A DNA stretch of 64,000 nucleotides from Panacagrimonas sp965216845 (GCA_965216845.1 OZ244200.1:2108001-2172000), one strand, 5' to 3'. Counted from the first letter of the stretch, positions 11,307-20,446 are shown. Numbers and translations: made by a program. The notes: a model not told the origin generated them from the letters alone.

Positions 11307-12878
11307 TTGAATATTCATTCTGATCGAATTCTCGTCCTTGATTTCGGGTCGCAGTACACCCAGCTGATCGCCCGCCGAATTCGCGAGCTGGGCGTTTACT
11401 GCGAGTTACATCCCTGGGACATGAGCAATGCAGACATCCGCGAATTCGCACCGCGCGGCATTGTGCTTTCCGGCGGCCCCGAGTCGGTGGTCGAAGCCGG
11501 TTCACCGCGTGCGCCAACGTCGGTGTGGGAAGCGGGCGTTCCCGTACTGGGCATTTGCTATGGCATGCAGGCCATGACCGCCGAGTTCGGCGGGCGAGTT
11601 GAGGCATCTGACAGCAAGGAATTTGGCTACGCCGAAATACGCGCGCGTGGTCATTCCCGGTTATTCCTGGATATTCAGGATCGCAGCAATGCGCTGGGTC
11701 ACGGGTTATTGGATGTGTGGATGAGCCACGGCGACCGAGTCGCCAGCATTCCGGAAAACTTCAAGCTCATCGCATCAACAACCGACGTGCCGATTGCCGG
11801 CATTGCCGATGAGCAGCGTGGTTACTACGGAATACAGTTCCATCCGGAGGTTACGCATACCAGGCAGGGGCGGGCGATTTATTCTCGCTTTGTGCATGAG
11901 ATTTGCGGTTGCGGCAATGCCTGGACTCCGGACAACATCATCGATGACGCCGTTGCGCGGGTGCGCGCGCAAGTGGGCAGGCAAAAGGTATTGTTGGGTC
12001 TGTCCGGCGGAGTGGATTCCTCGGTCGTGGCGGCAATGCTGCACAAGGCCATCGGCGACCAGTTGACCTGCGTGTTTGTCGATCATGGCCTGCTGCGGCT
12101 GCATGAAGGTGATCAGGTCATGCAGGTGTTTGCCGATAACCTTGGCGTGAAAGTGATCCGCGTCGATGCGGAAGAACGATTCTTGCGTGCACTTGAGGGC
12201 GTGGATGACCCGGAAGCCAAACGCAAAATCATCGGCGGTCTGTTTATCGACGTATTCGAGGAACAGGCGGCGCAAATTCAAGACGTCTGCTTCCTGGCGC
12301 AAGGCACGATTTATCCGGATGTGATCGAGTCTGCTGGTGCCAAGACGAAAAAGGCGCATGTGATCAAGAGTCATCACAACGTTGGCGGACTCCCCGAGCG
12401 CATGAATCTGAAACTGGTGGAGCCGCTGCGCGAATTGTTCAAGGACGAAGTCCGCAAAATCGGTCTTGAACTGAACCTGCCGGCGGCGATGATCAACCGT
12501 CATCCGTTTCCGGGCCCGGGGCTGGGTGTTCGCATCCTTGGCCAAGTGACCGCACCCGCCGCGCGGATTCTGCGTTTGGCGGACCATATCTTCATCGAAG
12601 AACTGCACCGCGCGGGATGGTATGAGAAAACCAGTCAGGCGTTCGCGGTATTTCTTCCGGTACGCAGCGTTGGCGTGACCGGAGACGGCCGTCGCTATGA
12701 ACCGGTGATTGCCTTGCGGGCCGTCGAAACGGTGGATTTCATGACCGCCCGCTGGGCGCAGCTGCCCTACGAACTGCTCGACCTGGTTTCCAGGCGTATC
12801 GTCAACGAAATCCAGGGCGTGTCCAGAGTCGTCTATGACGTCAGCGGCAAGCCGCCGGCGACCATTGAGTGGGAGTGA
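11307..12878 (+). CDS. guaA: GMP synthase (glutamine-hydrolysing)
   Basis: Converts XMP to GMP with ATP and glutamine. The start is taken as TTG 11307, giving the typical MNIHSDRILVLDFGSQYTQ N-terminus and 523 residues (E. coli 525); a GGAA lies six bases upstream. The class I glutaminase domain has its Cys in GICYGMQ near residue 84 and FHPEV. The ATP-pyrophosphatase domain has the P-loop SGGVDSSV, and the C-terminal dimerisation domain has FPGPGLGVRILG. guaB, the usual upstream neighbour, is absent; an adhesin stands there instead. The last codons form one arm of a direct repeat typical of guaA-targeted integrative elements. Confidence 0.96.
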   Translation: MNIHSDRILVLDFGSQYTQLIARRIRELGVYCELHPWDMSNADIREFAPRGIVLSGGPESVVEAGSPRAPTSVWEAGVPVLGICYGMQAMTAEFGGRVEASDSKEFGYAEIRARGHSRLFLDIQDRSNALGHGLLDVWMSHGDRVASIPENFKLIASTTDVPIAGIADEQRGYYGIQFHPEVTHTRQGRAIYSRFVHEICGCGNAWTPDNIIDDAVARVRAQVGRQKVLLGLSGGVDSSVVAAMLHKAIGDQLTCVFVDHGLLRLHEGDQVMQVFADNLGVKVIRVDAEERFLRALEGVDDPEAKRKIIGGLFIDVFEEQAAQIQDVCFLAQGTIYPDVIESAGAKTKKAHVIKSHHNVGGLPERMNLKLVEPLRELFKDEVRKIGLELNLPAAMINRHPFPGPGLGVRILGQVTAPAARILRLADHIFIEELHRAGWYEKTSQAFAVFLPVRSVGVTGDGRRYEPVIALRAVETVDFMTARWAQLPYELLDLVSRRIVNEIQGVSRVVYDVSGKPPATIEWE

Positions 12879-12879
12879 C
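12867..12879 (+). repeat. Putative att site (left) at the 3' end of guaA
   Basis: The 13 bases GAGTGGGAGTGAC cover the last codons and stop of guaA and recur exactly at 14863-14875. The 3' end of guaA is a known integration target of tyrosine-recombinase genomic islands. Just inside lie repeated TGGCA-type motifs (about 12889-12911 and 12969-12985) that could be recombinase arm sites. No integrase gene is present between the copies. Confidence 0.6.
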
Positions 12880-13112
12880 GCAGGTCTCGCACTGGCTGGC
12901 ACTGACAGGCATTAAGGCGTAGTGAGTTCACAAAACCAATAACTTACCCGCATGACTGTCTGGCATCATCTGGCACTGGCAGGCATCAGCAAGCAGTTAG
13001 TGCCATTTTGCAATCGTATAGATCATGCTATCGCCACCCCCGGTTTTCTCGCGGTGCGCCATATCATGCCTTGCCTGCTGAACAGTTCATGGTATCGGTT
13101 ATTCTGCTTGAA

Positions 13113-13168
13113 TAATGCAATATTCATGTTACATTAAAAACAATTAATGTCTTATGAATGATGCATTA
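13113..13168. promoter_or_regulatory. Nested inverted-repeat operator of the hipB-hipA-like operon
   Basis: Two dyads share one centre (13140/13141). The inner one is a perfect ACATTAA-N6-TTAATGT (13131-13150). The outer one pairs 13113-13127 with 13154-13168 at 13 of 15 positions (TAATGCA...TGCATTA). The outer right arm ends on the first base of the antitoxin start codon. This fits an autoregulatory operator bound by HipB-type dimers that would also block translation-start-proximal transcription. Confidence 0.7.
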
Positions 13169-13503
13169 TGCCAAAGCCACATATTCCATCCTCCGCTGTA
13201 AAGCGTGTCTTGCGGAAACTGGGTGCTGATCTCCGCGAAGCCCGGCAGCGGCGTCGTTTGACCATGGCTGTGGTGGCAGAGCGAGCCTTTACCAGCCGGG
13301 CCACCTTGCAGCGGGTTGAGGCGGGTGATCCGGGCGTGAGCATGGGGATTTATGCGTCTGTGTTGCAAGCACTGGGCTTGTTGGACGGGCTCGATCAGCT
13401 CGCTGACCCGGCCCATGATGAAATCGGTCGTTCGCTGGCTTCCGGCGAACTACCCCAGCGTGTGCGGATGTCGACGAAGCGCAGGAAGCAATCGGATGAC
13501 TGA
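13168..13503 (+). CDS. HipB-like antitoxin, Xre-family DNA-binding protein
   Basis: A 111-residue protein with an Xre-type helix-turn-helix at about residues 14-70: LGADLREARQRRRLTMAVVA, then SRATLQRVEAGDPGVSMG, then YASVLQALGLLDGL. HipB-type antitoxins bind their own operator and neutralise HipA. The gene overlaps the downstream hipA-like gene by 8 bases (13496-13503), the usual antitoxin-toxin order. The ATG at 13168 has no visible Shine-Dalgarno sequence, so the transcript may be leaderless; GTG 13207 is a less likely alternative. Confidence 0.85.
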   Translation: MPKPHIPSSAVKRVLRKLGADLREARQRRRLTMAVVAERAFTSRATLQRVEAGDPGVSMGIYASVLQALGLLDGLDQLADPAHDEIGRSLASGELPQRVRMSTKRRKQSDD

Positions 13504-14743
13504 CGTTGAGGTCCATATTGATCTGGAAGGGCAGGTCCGTCCTCTGGGAATACTTCATCGGCAAGCATCACGCCGGGGAGAGACCGTTACCTTCGAATAT
13601 GATGACGCCTGGCTTAAAGACGAAAACCGGTTTTCGATTGAGCCGGCACTGACGCTGACTGCAGGGACATTCCCGCCGCAGGCGGGTCAGACCATATTCG
13701 GGTCGATTGGAGACTCGGCGCCGGATACCTGGGGCAGACGTTTGATGCAGCGTGCTGAACGACGTCTCGCGGAACGTGAGAGGCGGCAGGTACGCACGCT
13801 GGGGGAACTGCATTATCTGCTTGGTGTGGCAGATGAGACCCGCTTGGGTGCGCTCAGGTTTCGTTGGCATTGTGAGGAGGTGTTTCAGGCGCCTGTACAT
13901 GACGGCGTTCCCGCGCTGATTGAACTGGGGCGCCTGCTTCAGATCACTGAGCGGATAGAGCGTGATGAAGAGACGGATGAGGATCTGCAGTTGATCTTCG
14001 CACCGAGTTCGTCACTGGGCGGCGCTCGTCCCAAGGCGTCCGTGATCGATCAGCATGGCCATTTGTCGATAGCGAAATTTCCCAAGGAGTCCGACGACTA
14101 CAGCATCGAAACCTGGGAAGAGATCGCGCTCAGACTGGCGGAGCGTGCGGGGATCAAAACTCCGGTACATGAATTACTACAGGTTGCCGGTAAACCGGTG
14201 CTGCTATCGCGCCGTTTCGATCGTGACAACGGCTGGCGTACTCCCTTTTTGTCTGCGATGTCGATGACAGGATCCCGAGACGGTGAACGTGGTAGTTACC
14301 CCGAACTGGTCGATGCGTTGACGGCGCATGGTGCTCAGGCCAAAGAAGATGCGCGGCAGCTCTATCGCCGTGTGGTTTTCAATGTTCTGGTGTCCAATGT
14401 TGACGACCACTTGCGTAATCACGGCTTCCTGTGGTCAGGGCAGGGCGGCTGGGTGCTTTCGCCCGCCTATGATCTCAATCCGACGCCGGTGGATGTGAAG
14501 GCGCGGATCCTGACCACGAATATCGACCTTGATGAAGGTACCTGCTCAGTTGAACTGCTGCAGGAAACGGCCGGTTATTTTGGTCTTGGCGAAAGGCAGT
14601 CTTGCACCATTATCCGTGAAGTGGCAGAGGTGACATGCACCTGGCAGGCAGTGGCGGCAGAAGTCGGAGCAAAGCGCGCAGAGATCACCCGCATGGCCAG
14701 TGCGTTCGAGCACGAAGATCTGCGAGCGGCATTAAAGTTATAG
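13496..14743 (+). CDS. HipA-family Ser/Thr kinase toxin
   Basis: A 415-residue HipA-like protein. HipA kinases phosphorylate translation components (glutamyl-tRNA synthetase in E. coli) and induce growth arrest and persistence. Visible signatures: an N-terminal HipA_N subdomain (VHIDLEGQVRPLGIL, GSIGDSAPDTWGRRL), the glycine-rich ATP region SSLGGARPKASV near residue 180, KFPKESDD, and the catalytic core VFNVLVSNVDDHLRNHGFL near residue 300 followed by SPAYDLNP (the metal-binding Asp). All expected catalytic motifs look intact. The start ATG 13496 overlaps the antitoxin gene. Lower GC and flanking direct repeats suggest acquisition with a guaA-targeted element. Confidence 0.88.
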   Translation: MTDVEVHIDLEGQVRPLGILHRQASRRGETVTFEYDDAWLKDENRFSIEPALTLTAGTFPPQAGQTIFGSIGDSAPDTWGRRLMQRAERRLAERERRQVRTLGELHYLLGVADETRLGALRFRWHCEEVFQAPVHDGVPALIELGRLLQITERIERDEETDEDLQLIFAPSSSLGGARPKASVIDQHGHLSIAKFPKESDDYSIETWEEIALRLAERAGIKTPVHELLQVAGKPVLLSRRFDRDNGWRTPFLSAMSMTGSRDGERGSYPELVDALTAHGAQAKEDARQLYRRVVFNVLVSNVDDHLRNHGFLWSGQGGWVLSPAYDLNPTPVDVKARILTTNIDLDEGTCSVELLQETAGYFGLGERQSCTIIREVAEVTCTWQAVAAEVGAKRAEITRMASAFEHEDLRAALKL

Positions 14744-14862
14744 GGTGACGAGGAATTCAGTTTTTTGAAGAAATTTCCGAGCATGGTATTTTTCATGGTA
14801 TTACCGTTTAGTGGGAAAATAAGCCATTGAATATAAAAGATAAAAAATGCTTATTGATAATA

Positions 14863-14875
14863 GAGTGGGAGTGAC
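14863..14875 (+). repeat. Putative att site (right), copy of the guaA 3' end
   Basis: This is an exact copy of the 13-bp guaA terminus at 12867-12879. It is followed by TGGCA-type motifs (14877-14911: GGCACTCACAGGCA and TGGCACTGGCTGGCA) like those after the guaA copy. The repetition of both core and arm-like motifs suggests that a second element once began here, so the 14876-24500 patchwork could be its remnant. Confidence 0.55.
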
Positions 14876-14954
14876 CGGCACTCACAGGCAATGTCTGGCA
14901 CTGGCTGGCAAGCGATAGACGGTATAAAAAACAGTATCGCAAGGGTGCGACAAG

Positions 14955-16410
14955 GATGCTGGTCGTTACCAGCGTCACCGGCCCGAGCAAACCCTTCTCT
15001 ATCAAATCGTTGACGAGTATTACCAGGCTCGCAGCGCTCATGGCGGAGCAGGGCAGGGAACTGCCGGATTACGTGCACCGCGAGTTCGAGGACTACCTGA
15101 AATGCGGCCGTCTCGAGCACGGCTATCTGCGGGTGCGCTGCGAGTCCTGTCACGCCGAGCATCTGGTTGCATTCAGCTGCAAGCGCCGCGGCTTTTGCCC
15201 CAGTTGCGGCGCGCGGCGCATGGCCGAAGCCGCGGCGTTGCTGGTGGACGAGGTCTTTCCTGAGCAGCCGGTCAGACAGTGGGTACTGAGTTTCCCTTAT
15301 CCGCTGCGCTTTCTGTTCGCTAACAAACCCGAGGTGATGACCCGTGTGCTGGGCATCGTCTACCGGGTTATCGCCACGCACTTGATTAGCAAAGCCGGCT
15401 TCACCCGCACCCATGCACGCACGGGCGCAGTCACCCTGATCCAGCGCTTCGGTAGCGCCCTCAATCTGAATCTGCACTTCCACATGCTGTTTCTGGACGG
15501 GGTGTATGTCGAGCGCGGCGATGGCCGGATTCGCTTTCGCTGGGTCAAAGCGCCGCTGAGCGCGGAGCTCACCCACTTGGCCGACACCATCGCGCGCCGG
15601 GTCGGGCGCTACCTGGAGCGCCAGGGACTTTTGGAGCGCGATGCCGAGCATAGTTGGCTGGCAGGCGAAGACCTTGATCAAGACCCTATGAGCACCGTAC
15701 TGGGGCATTCGATTACCTATCGTATTGCGGTGGGGCCCAACGCCGGACGCAAGGTGATGACGCTGCAGACCCTGCCGGCGGAGGATCCCCCGTTTGGCGA
15801 GCAGGCGGGACAGGTCAGCGGCTTCTCCCTGCACGCCGGCGTGGCCGCGCGCGCGGATCAGCGGGACAAGCTGGAGCGACTGTGTCGCTACATCAGCCGA
15901 CCGGCGGTGTCGGAAAAGCGTCTGTCACTGACAAACAGCGGCCTGGTGCGTTACCAACTCAAGACGCCGTACCGCGACGGCACGACCCACATCTTCTTCG
16001 AGCCGCTGGATTTCCTGGCGCGCCTAGCCGCTCTGGTGCCACGGCCACGGGTGAATCTCACCCGATTCCATGGGGTGTTCGCACCGAATAACAAGCTGCG
16101 GGCGCAGGTGACACCGGCCAAGCGTGGTAGGCGGCGCCACGGTAGCGGCACCGAATCGGATGACAAAACCCCTGCCGAGCGCCATGTAGCCATGACCTGG
16201 GCGCAACGTCTCAAACGCGTCTTCGATATCGACATACAAACCTGCCAAGCGTGCGGCGGCGGCGTCCGGATCATCGCCGCGATCGAGGATCCCGCGGTGA
16301 TCAAGAAGATACTTGACCATCTGGATCGACAGGGCGCCCTGCCACTGGCGAACCATCAACCGGTGGCGCGCGCGCCACCCGTCCCACAGCTTGTTCCGAT
16401 TCTGCATTGA
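14955..16410 (+). pseudogene. IS91-family HUH transposase, frameshifted near its N-terminus
   Basis: The transposase is a Y2/HUH rolling-circle enzyme related to IS91/IS801. The main frame (open from 14956, most sensible start ATG 15040) encodes a Cys-rich zinc-binding head (Cys 62, 65, 75, 81 and 84 counted from 14956), the HUH motif in LNLHFHMLFLDGVYV, the region YQLKTPYRDGTTH with the candidate Tyr, VNLTRFHGVFAPN, and the C-terminal CQACGGGVRIIAAIED. The family N-terminus, RPEQTLLYQIVDEYY, is present at about 14979-15023 but in another frame, so a one-base indel near 15025-15040 separates it. The element is probably inactive or non-autonomous. Its exact ends were not determined. Confidence 0.85.
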
Positions 16411-16713
16411 CGCTTCGGCGCCGTTGACTCACACGACGGCAAGGTTGAGTTCGTGCCGGCGTTGAGGATGCGGCCTTCTGAGGCGCTCAGGGGTTGATTC
16501 TGACCGTATCGCGCGCCTGCCGCGCGCAGATTGGCTCAGCACTGGGAGAGACAACGCCCCCACATTGCCCCAAAGCCTGACACGAACTATGATCAGCTAC
16601 TCGGGAAAGGGCGTTTGTTGTTCCTATACTCCCGTTAGCAGGTTTGTGTTGAATCCTGCCGCGTGTATTAAAGCGATATAACCATTGAATTTATCAAAAA
16701 TCAGGAGAGGCCC
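16411..16713. other. Gap between the IS91-type transposase and the DUF4331 operon
   Basis: About 300 bases without a gene. The left part should hold the 3' terminus of the IS91-type element, but I could not place it. GGAG (16703-16706), eight bases before the ATG at 16714, is the ribosome binding site of the next gene. Confidence 0.4.
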
Positions 16714-17385
16714 ATGTTTAATTCGAGCAGTGGCTTGCGTATAGCCTGCCTGGCTATGTTGACACAGGCGGGAGTCGCAATGGCCGCAGATCATACAGAA
16801 TCCCCCGCTGCAACCGCGGATCGTGCAGCCGATATTGCAGACTTGTTTGTTTTCGATCCAGCCGACACATCGGGGCGGCTGGTTGTTGTTTTAACTTATG
16901 GCGGAGATTCGTCATTCAACCCGCTGGCGGGAGACCAGGACTTTTATTGCGATCGGGATGTGCTGTATAGCGTGCATCTTGATGACACGGCTAATAACGG
17001 CGCTGATGCCTACGCCAGTGCAACACCTGATGTCACCATGAATATACGTATGGCATCGAGTGGCAATGGTAGCTGTAATGTGCGTTTTGAAAATGTTCCC
17101 GGTGCGGGTAATCGATTCGAAGGTCGAGTTGGCAATGGTACCGACATTATTCAGAGCAGCAGCGGTCTGAATGGCTTTGTCGGTACGGCAGATGACCCCT
17201 TCTTTTTTGATTTCCAGGGCTTTGTCGATACGCTGAATACCGGTGCACTGGCGTTTGATAATACGCGTGATGCTTTTGCCGGTCGTAATCTCAGCGCGAT
17301 TGCCTTTGAAATTGATGAAAGCGCTATTGGCAGCAGTGGTACAGAGTACCGCGTGTGGGCCACCAGTGCACGCTATGTGGAGTGA
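16714..17385 (+). CDS. DUF4331-family exported protein
   Basis: A 223-residue protein with a signal peptide (about 1-24, ending GVAMAAD). The mature N-terminus, DHTESPAATADRAADIADLFVFDP, is the usual opening of DUF4331 proteins, which start with a conserved His and Asp/Ser-rich segment. The product is shorter than most family members because the C-terminal half appears to be encoded by the next gene, five bases downstream. The role of the family is not known. It is often encoded with TPR proteins, as here. GC content is lower than in the flanking housekeeping genes. Confidence 0.75.
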   Translation: MFNSSSGLRIACLAMLTQAGVAMAADHTESPAATADRAADIADLFVFDPADTSGRLVVVLTYGGDSSFNPLAGDQDFYCDRDVLYSVHLDDTANNGADAYASATPDVTMNIRMASSGNGSCNVRFENVPGAGNRFEGRVGNGTDIIQSSSGLNGFVGTADDPFFFDFQGFVDTLNTGALAFDNTRDAFAGRNLSAIAFEIDESAIGSSGTEYRVWATSARYVE

Positions 17386-17390
17386 TTGAT

Positions 17391-18047
17391 ATGAAAACCA
17401 ACAGGATTATGTCCAGCAGAGCTATGCCCGGAAAAATGATGCCCAGAAAAATCGTCCAATACGCCGCCCTGCTAATCGGTGCCGGCATCGCGCTCAGCGG
17501 TTGTGGTAGTGACCGCAGTGGTAACGGTATACGAAACAACCCGACTTCGGATTATGCGCGTGTCGACCGTATGGGGCAGCCTGCGGTAGCAACTGCGCTG
17601 ATACCGTCAGGCCAGAAAGACGACTTCAATCAGGCGGACCCAACGGCTGATGCAGATTTTCTGGACGAATACGTAGCAACGCTGATATTTGTGAACAATG
17701 CCCTGGAAGATGATGTGACCGGCGCCGGCCTGACATCCTGTGCATCGGATACGGCAGGCAATATAGATGTAGATGCCGATATCGCCAACTGTGCCGCCGT
17801 GGCGGCACCGGTGTTATCACCCGATGTCATAACGATTAACACCGCAACTGCCACCAGCTGGCCTAATGGTCGCGGACTGGATGACCAGGTGGTGGATCGG
17901 ATACTGGCAGCAGCGCTGGTAGACGTCGGTATGCATGGCCTGGATATACTGGCCAGTCTGCCATTGAACCCGGCGGCCAATGATGCGCGTGCCGATGTAA
18001 TGGTGTCGACATCCTTCCCGTATCTTCGTTTACCGATAACGCCCTAG
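17391..18047 (+). CDS. DUF4331-related lipoprotein
   Basis: A 218-residue protein with a lipoprotein signal: a long n-region, then IGAGIALSGCGSD with the lipobox Cys near residue 38. The mature part (YARVDRMGQPAVATALI, DDFNQADPTAD, TSWPNGRGLDDQVVDRILAAALVD, FPYLRLP) resembles the C-terminal half of DUF4331 proteins. The gene begins five bases after the previous one. A split of one family protein into an exported part and a lipoprotein part is inferred from sequence resemblance only. The ATG at 17391 is the first with a nearby GGAG. Confidence 0.7.
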   Translation: MKTNRIMSSRAMPGKMMPRKIVQYAALLIGAGIALSGCGSDRSGNGIRNNPTSDYARVDRMGQPAVATALIPSGQKDDFNQADPTADADFLDEYVATLIFVNNALEDDVTGAGLTSCASDTAGNIDVDADIANCAAVAAPVLSPDVITINTATATSWPNGRGLDDQVVDRILAAALVDVGMHGLDILASLPLNPAANDARADVMVSTSFPYLRLPITP

Positions 18048-18119
18048 GCCGCTGATGGCAGACGAATACTGCATTCATCCGGCGTTGCCGGGTGAATGCA
18101 GGTTACGAGCATCATGATT

Positions 18120-19409
18120 ATGAAAACAATATTAAGCAGAGTGCAGATCGCAGCAGTGTGCGCTGCACTGACATTGCTGGCTGCCTGCGACACGGCAGGG
18201 CCGCCTGAGAACCATGCATCGGCAAAGCAATCTGGCAACCAGCCTGTCGATTATTTCAGTTTGCGTGAGTCGTTTGATAACAACTTGCAACAATGGCAAT
18301 TAAAGCTGGAGCAGACCGCAGCGAATAATGCGACCACACCCGCGCGCACCTTGTTTAACGGCTGGCTGCAACATGCCCGCTTAACCGGTGATCTCAATAG
18401 TTACCAGCATGCCGGCGAAACACTGGCAGTACTAAAGCAGCGTTCAAAACACGGTTCGCCCTGCTACGAAATTGCACAACTGGCACTGGCCACTCATCAG
18501 CCGGCAATGGCTGAGACAGCATTACAGGGCTGCAAGGCCGGGCTATCAACGAATGGACTGCAGGCCAAAATTGCCCTCTACCAGGGGCGATACCATGAGG
18601 CTCTGGATCTGGCGGCCAGCAATCTCAATGCAGGTGCTAACCCTGATGCCTACTATGTCATGTCAGTGATGCGGCTGCATACCGGTTCACCGCACGAAGC
18701 AACGGCTTTGCTGGAAGCAGCAGAGCAACGTTATCACGATAGCAATCCGCATCAACAGGCATGGTACAAGCTGCAACGCGGTATCCATGCTATGTCCAGC
18801 GGGCAATTTGAGCGCGCCCGTGCATTGTTTCGTCATGCACTGAAAATCATGCCCAACTGGTGGCTGGCTGAAGAGCATCTGGCAGAAGTCTCAGTCTATC
18901 TGGGTGATACTGAAACCGCCATGCAGTTGTACGACAAGGTGATAGCAGCAACAGGCTATGCAGAATTTTTAACGGCACGTGCCGACTTGTTAATGCAGGC
19001 GGGTAATAGTGAAGCGGCAACAGCTGACCTGGAAGCAGCGCGAGCCCAGTTTGATCAGCGCCTGCAACTGTACCCGGAGGCCGTGGCAGGACACGCGGTT
19101 GATTTCTATTTGCAGCATGGGCCTGCGGACAAGGCGTTGGAACTGGCTCAGGCCGACTACCAACGTCGACCTTACGGTGAGGCGGCGACCAGTCTGGCAG
19201 AAGCCCTGTTACAGCATGATCGCGCTCAAGATGCTGTCGAGCTGTTGCGTCAGCATATCGATGCAGGCTGGCACACGGTTGATACACATTATGTTCTGGC
19301 CAGTGCTTATCATGCGCTGGGGCAGGAAGCAGCAAGTAAACAACAGCAGCAGCTGGTATGGTCGCTTAACCCCGGCTTTGCCGTCATGCTTGGCGATATT
19401 GGCAGTTAA
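18120..19409 (+). CDS. TPR-repeat lipoprotein
   Basis: A protein of about 429 residues with a lipobox (LTLLAACDTAG) near residue 22 from ATG 18120; ATG 18096 and 18114 are alternative in-frame starts. The rest is helical and contains several tetratricopeptide repeats (for example ALFRHALKIMPNWWLAEEHLAEV, LQLYPEAVAGHAVDFYLQ, ALELAQADYQRRPYGEAATSLAEALLQ and the C-terminal HYVLASAYHALGQE). TPR proteins are scaffolds for protein complexes. It closes the DUF4331 operon (72 bases after the previous stop). Confidence 0.75.
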   Translation: MKTILSRVQIAAVCAALTLLAACDTAGPPENHASAKQSGNQPVDYFSLRESFDNNLQQWQLKLEQTAANNATTPARTLFNGWLQHARLTGDLNSYQHAGETLAVLKQRSKHGSPCYEIAQLALATHQPAMAETALQGCKAGLSTNGLQAKIALYQGRYHEALDLAASNLNAGANPDAYYVMSVMRLHTGSPHEATALLEAAEQRYHDSNPHQQAWYKLQRGIHAMSSGQFERARALFRHALKIMPNWWLAEEHLAEVSVYLGDTETAMQLYDKVIAATGYAEFLTARADLLMQAGNSEAATADLEAARAQFDQRLQLYPEAVAGHAVDFYLQHGPADKALELAQADYQRRPYGEAATSLAEALLQHDRAQDAVELLRQHIDAGWHTVDTHYVLASAYHALGQEAASKQQQQLVWSLNPGFAVMLGDIGS

Positions 19410-19662
19410 TCCCTTTAGCTGTTGCCAGCTGGCCGCTGCCATGGCCAGCCGGAGGAAGACAAGGTTAAATAACAGCTCGTCGGCCGGGATTATCTGCTAG
19501 AATCGCCTGCATCCATTACATGGCGTACTTCAGTCTGCGCCTGCTTCGCGGTTTTCCACACAGGTTTCCCCGAATACGATTAATACCGGATAAGCCGGTT
19601 GTTCCCTCCTGAGACTGTGCCGTTTTGATTAACGGGCAGGCGGTAACCCCCAAGAGTGCATT
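19410..19662. other. Gap between the TPR gene and the ccoN fragment
   Basis: No gene is seen. A hairpin GCTGGCC-N8-GGCCAGC (19428-19449) lies just after the TPR gene but has no T-run. The right end adjoins the broken 3' end of the ccoN fragment, so a rearrangement breakpoint should lie near 19700. Confidence 0.35.
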
Positions 19663-20388
19663 TTATGTCTTTCGAATCTCTCGGCCTGGTGGCCGAATTG
19701 TCACGTGCTGTGTCAGCGGCACGGCTGCCAGCGCGCCGCCGATCACCAGCGCGATATCGGTTTGCCAGGGAAATTCCAGCCATTCCAGACCGTCGCTGAG
19801 TCCGGCAAGGATGGCGCTGGTGCCGTACAGGACGCCTGCGTTCCAGATCAATGCTCCGCCGATGGCATAACGGCTGCCGACCAGCGCGGTTTTGAACAGT
19901 CGAGGGATTAGCCACAGTCCAACGCCCACCCCGGCCATGGAGGCCCAGCCGTAGGCAACAACATTCAAATGGGCAGGCCGCACACGGCCGAACGTCAATA
20001 CCGCTTCCTGCACCAACCAATCGGGCAGGTGCAATTTGATCGAAGCGATGACGCCGAACAAGGAGCCCAGGAGCAGCCAGACCATCGACGATGAGAGCCA
20101 GAAAAGAACAGGCGTTCGTGAGGAACGATCAGCGATCCTGCGCTCGAACAACTCTTCGGACTCGGCAGTTTGGTGGGCGGACTTGCGCGCCTCTTGCATG
20201 ACAGTACGTGCCGCAGTCGGCGTTGCCGGGTCCTCGACTTCACCGACCTCGCCCGGGGCGAAAATCGTTTCAGCGGATTGCTGGCCCATGCCGAATTGAT
20301 CATTGGCCAGCGCCCATACCAGCAGGGCAAGTCCGCCCACGGAAATCAGGAAGGTCATCGCCAACAGGAATGCGATGGATAAGCTCAT
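19663..20388 (-). pseudogene. Truncated ccoS-ccoN fusion (cbb3 oxidase)
   Basis: The 241-residue frame starts with a CcoS-like membrane segment (ISVGGLALLVWALANDQFG), a linker of about 60 residues, and then the N-terminal part of cbb3 cytochrome oxidase subunit I (VWLLLGSLFGVIASIKLHLPD, FGRVRPAHLNVVAYGWASM with the low-spin haem His, FPWQTDIALVIGGALAAVP). CcoN normally continues for more than 300 residues and carries the CuB-His/Tyr centre. Here the homology stops near 19712 and an unrelated tail (TQHVTIRPPGREIRKT) follows. It cannot be a working oxidase. It lies 78 bases after the peroxiredoxin gene on the same strand. Confidence 0.8.
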
Positions 20389-20411
20389 ACCTCAGCTCCA
20401 GAATCGATGCA

Positions 20412-20446
20412 CTCCGTGGCGAACCACGAATGGGTTCGCCACGGAG
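20412..20446. other. Strong hairpin between the peroxiredoxin and ccoSN fragment genes
   Basis: A perfect 14-bp stem, CTCCGTGGCGAACC (20412-20425) with GGTTCGCCACGGAG (20433-20446), and a 7-base loop. There is no T-run on either strand, so it may be an RNA processing or stabilising structure rather than a terminator. Confidence 0.6.
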
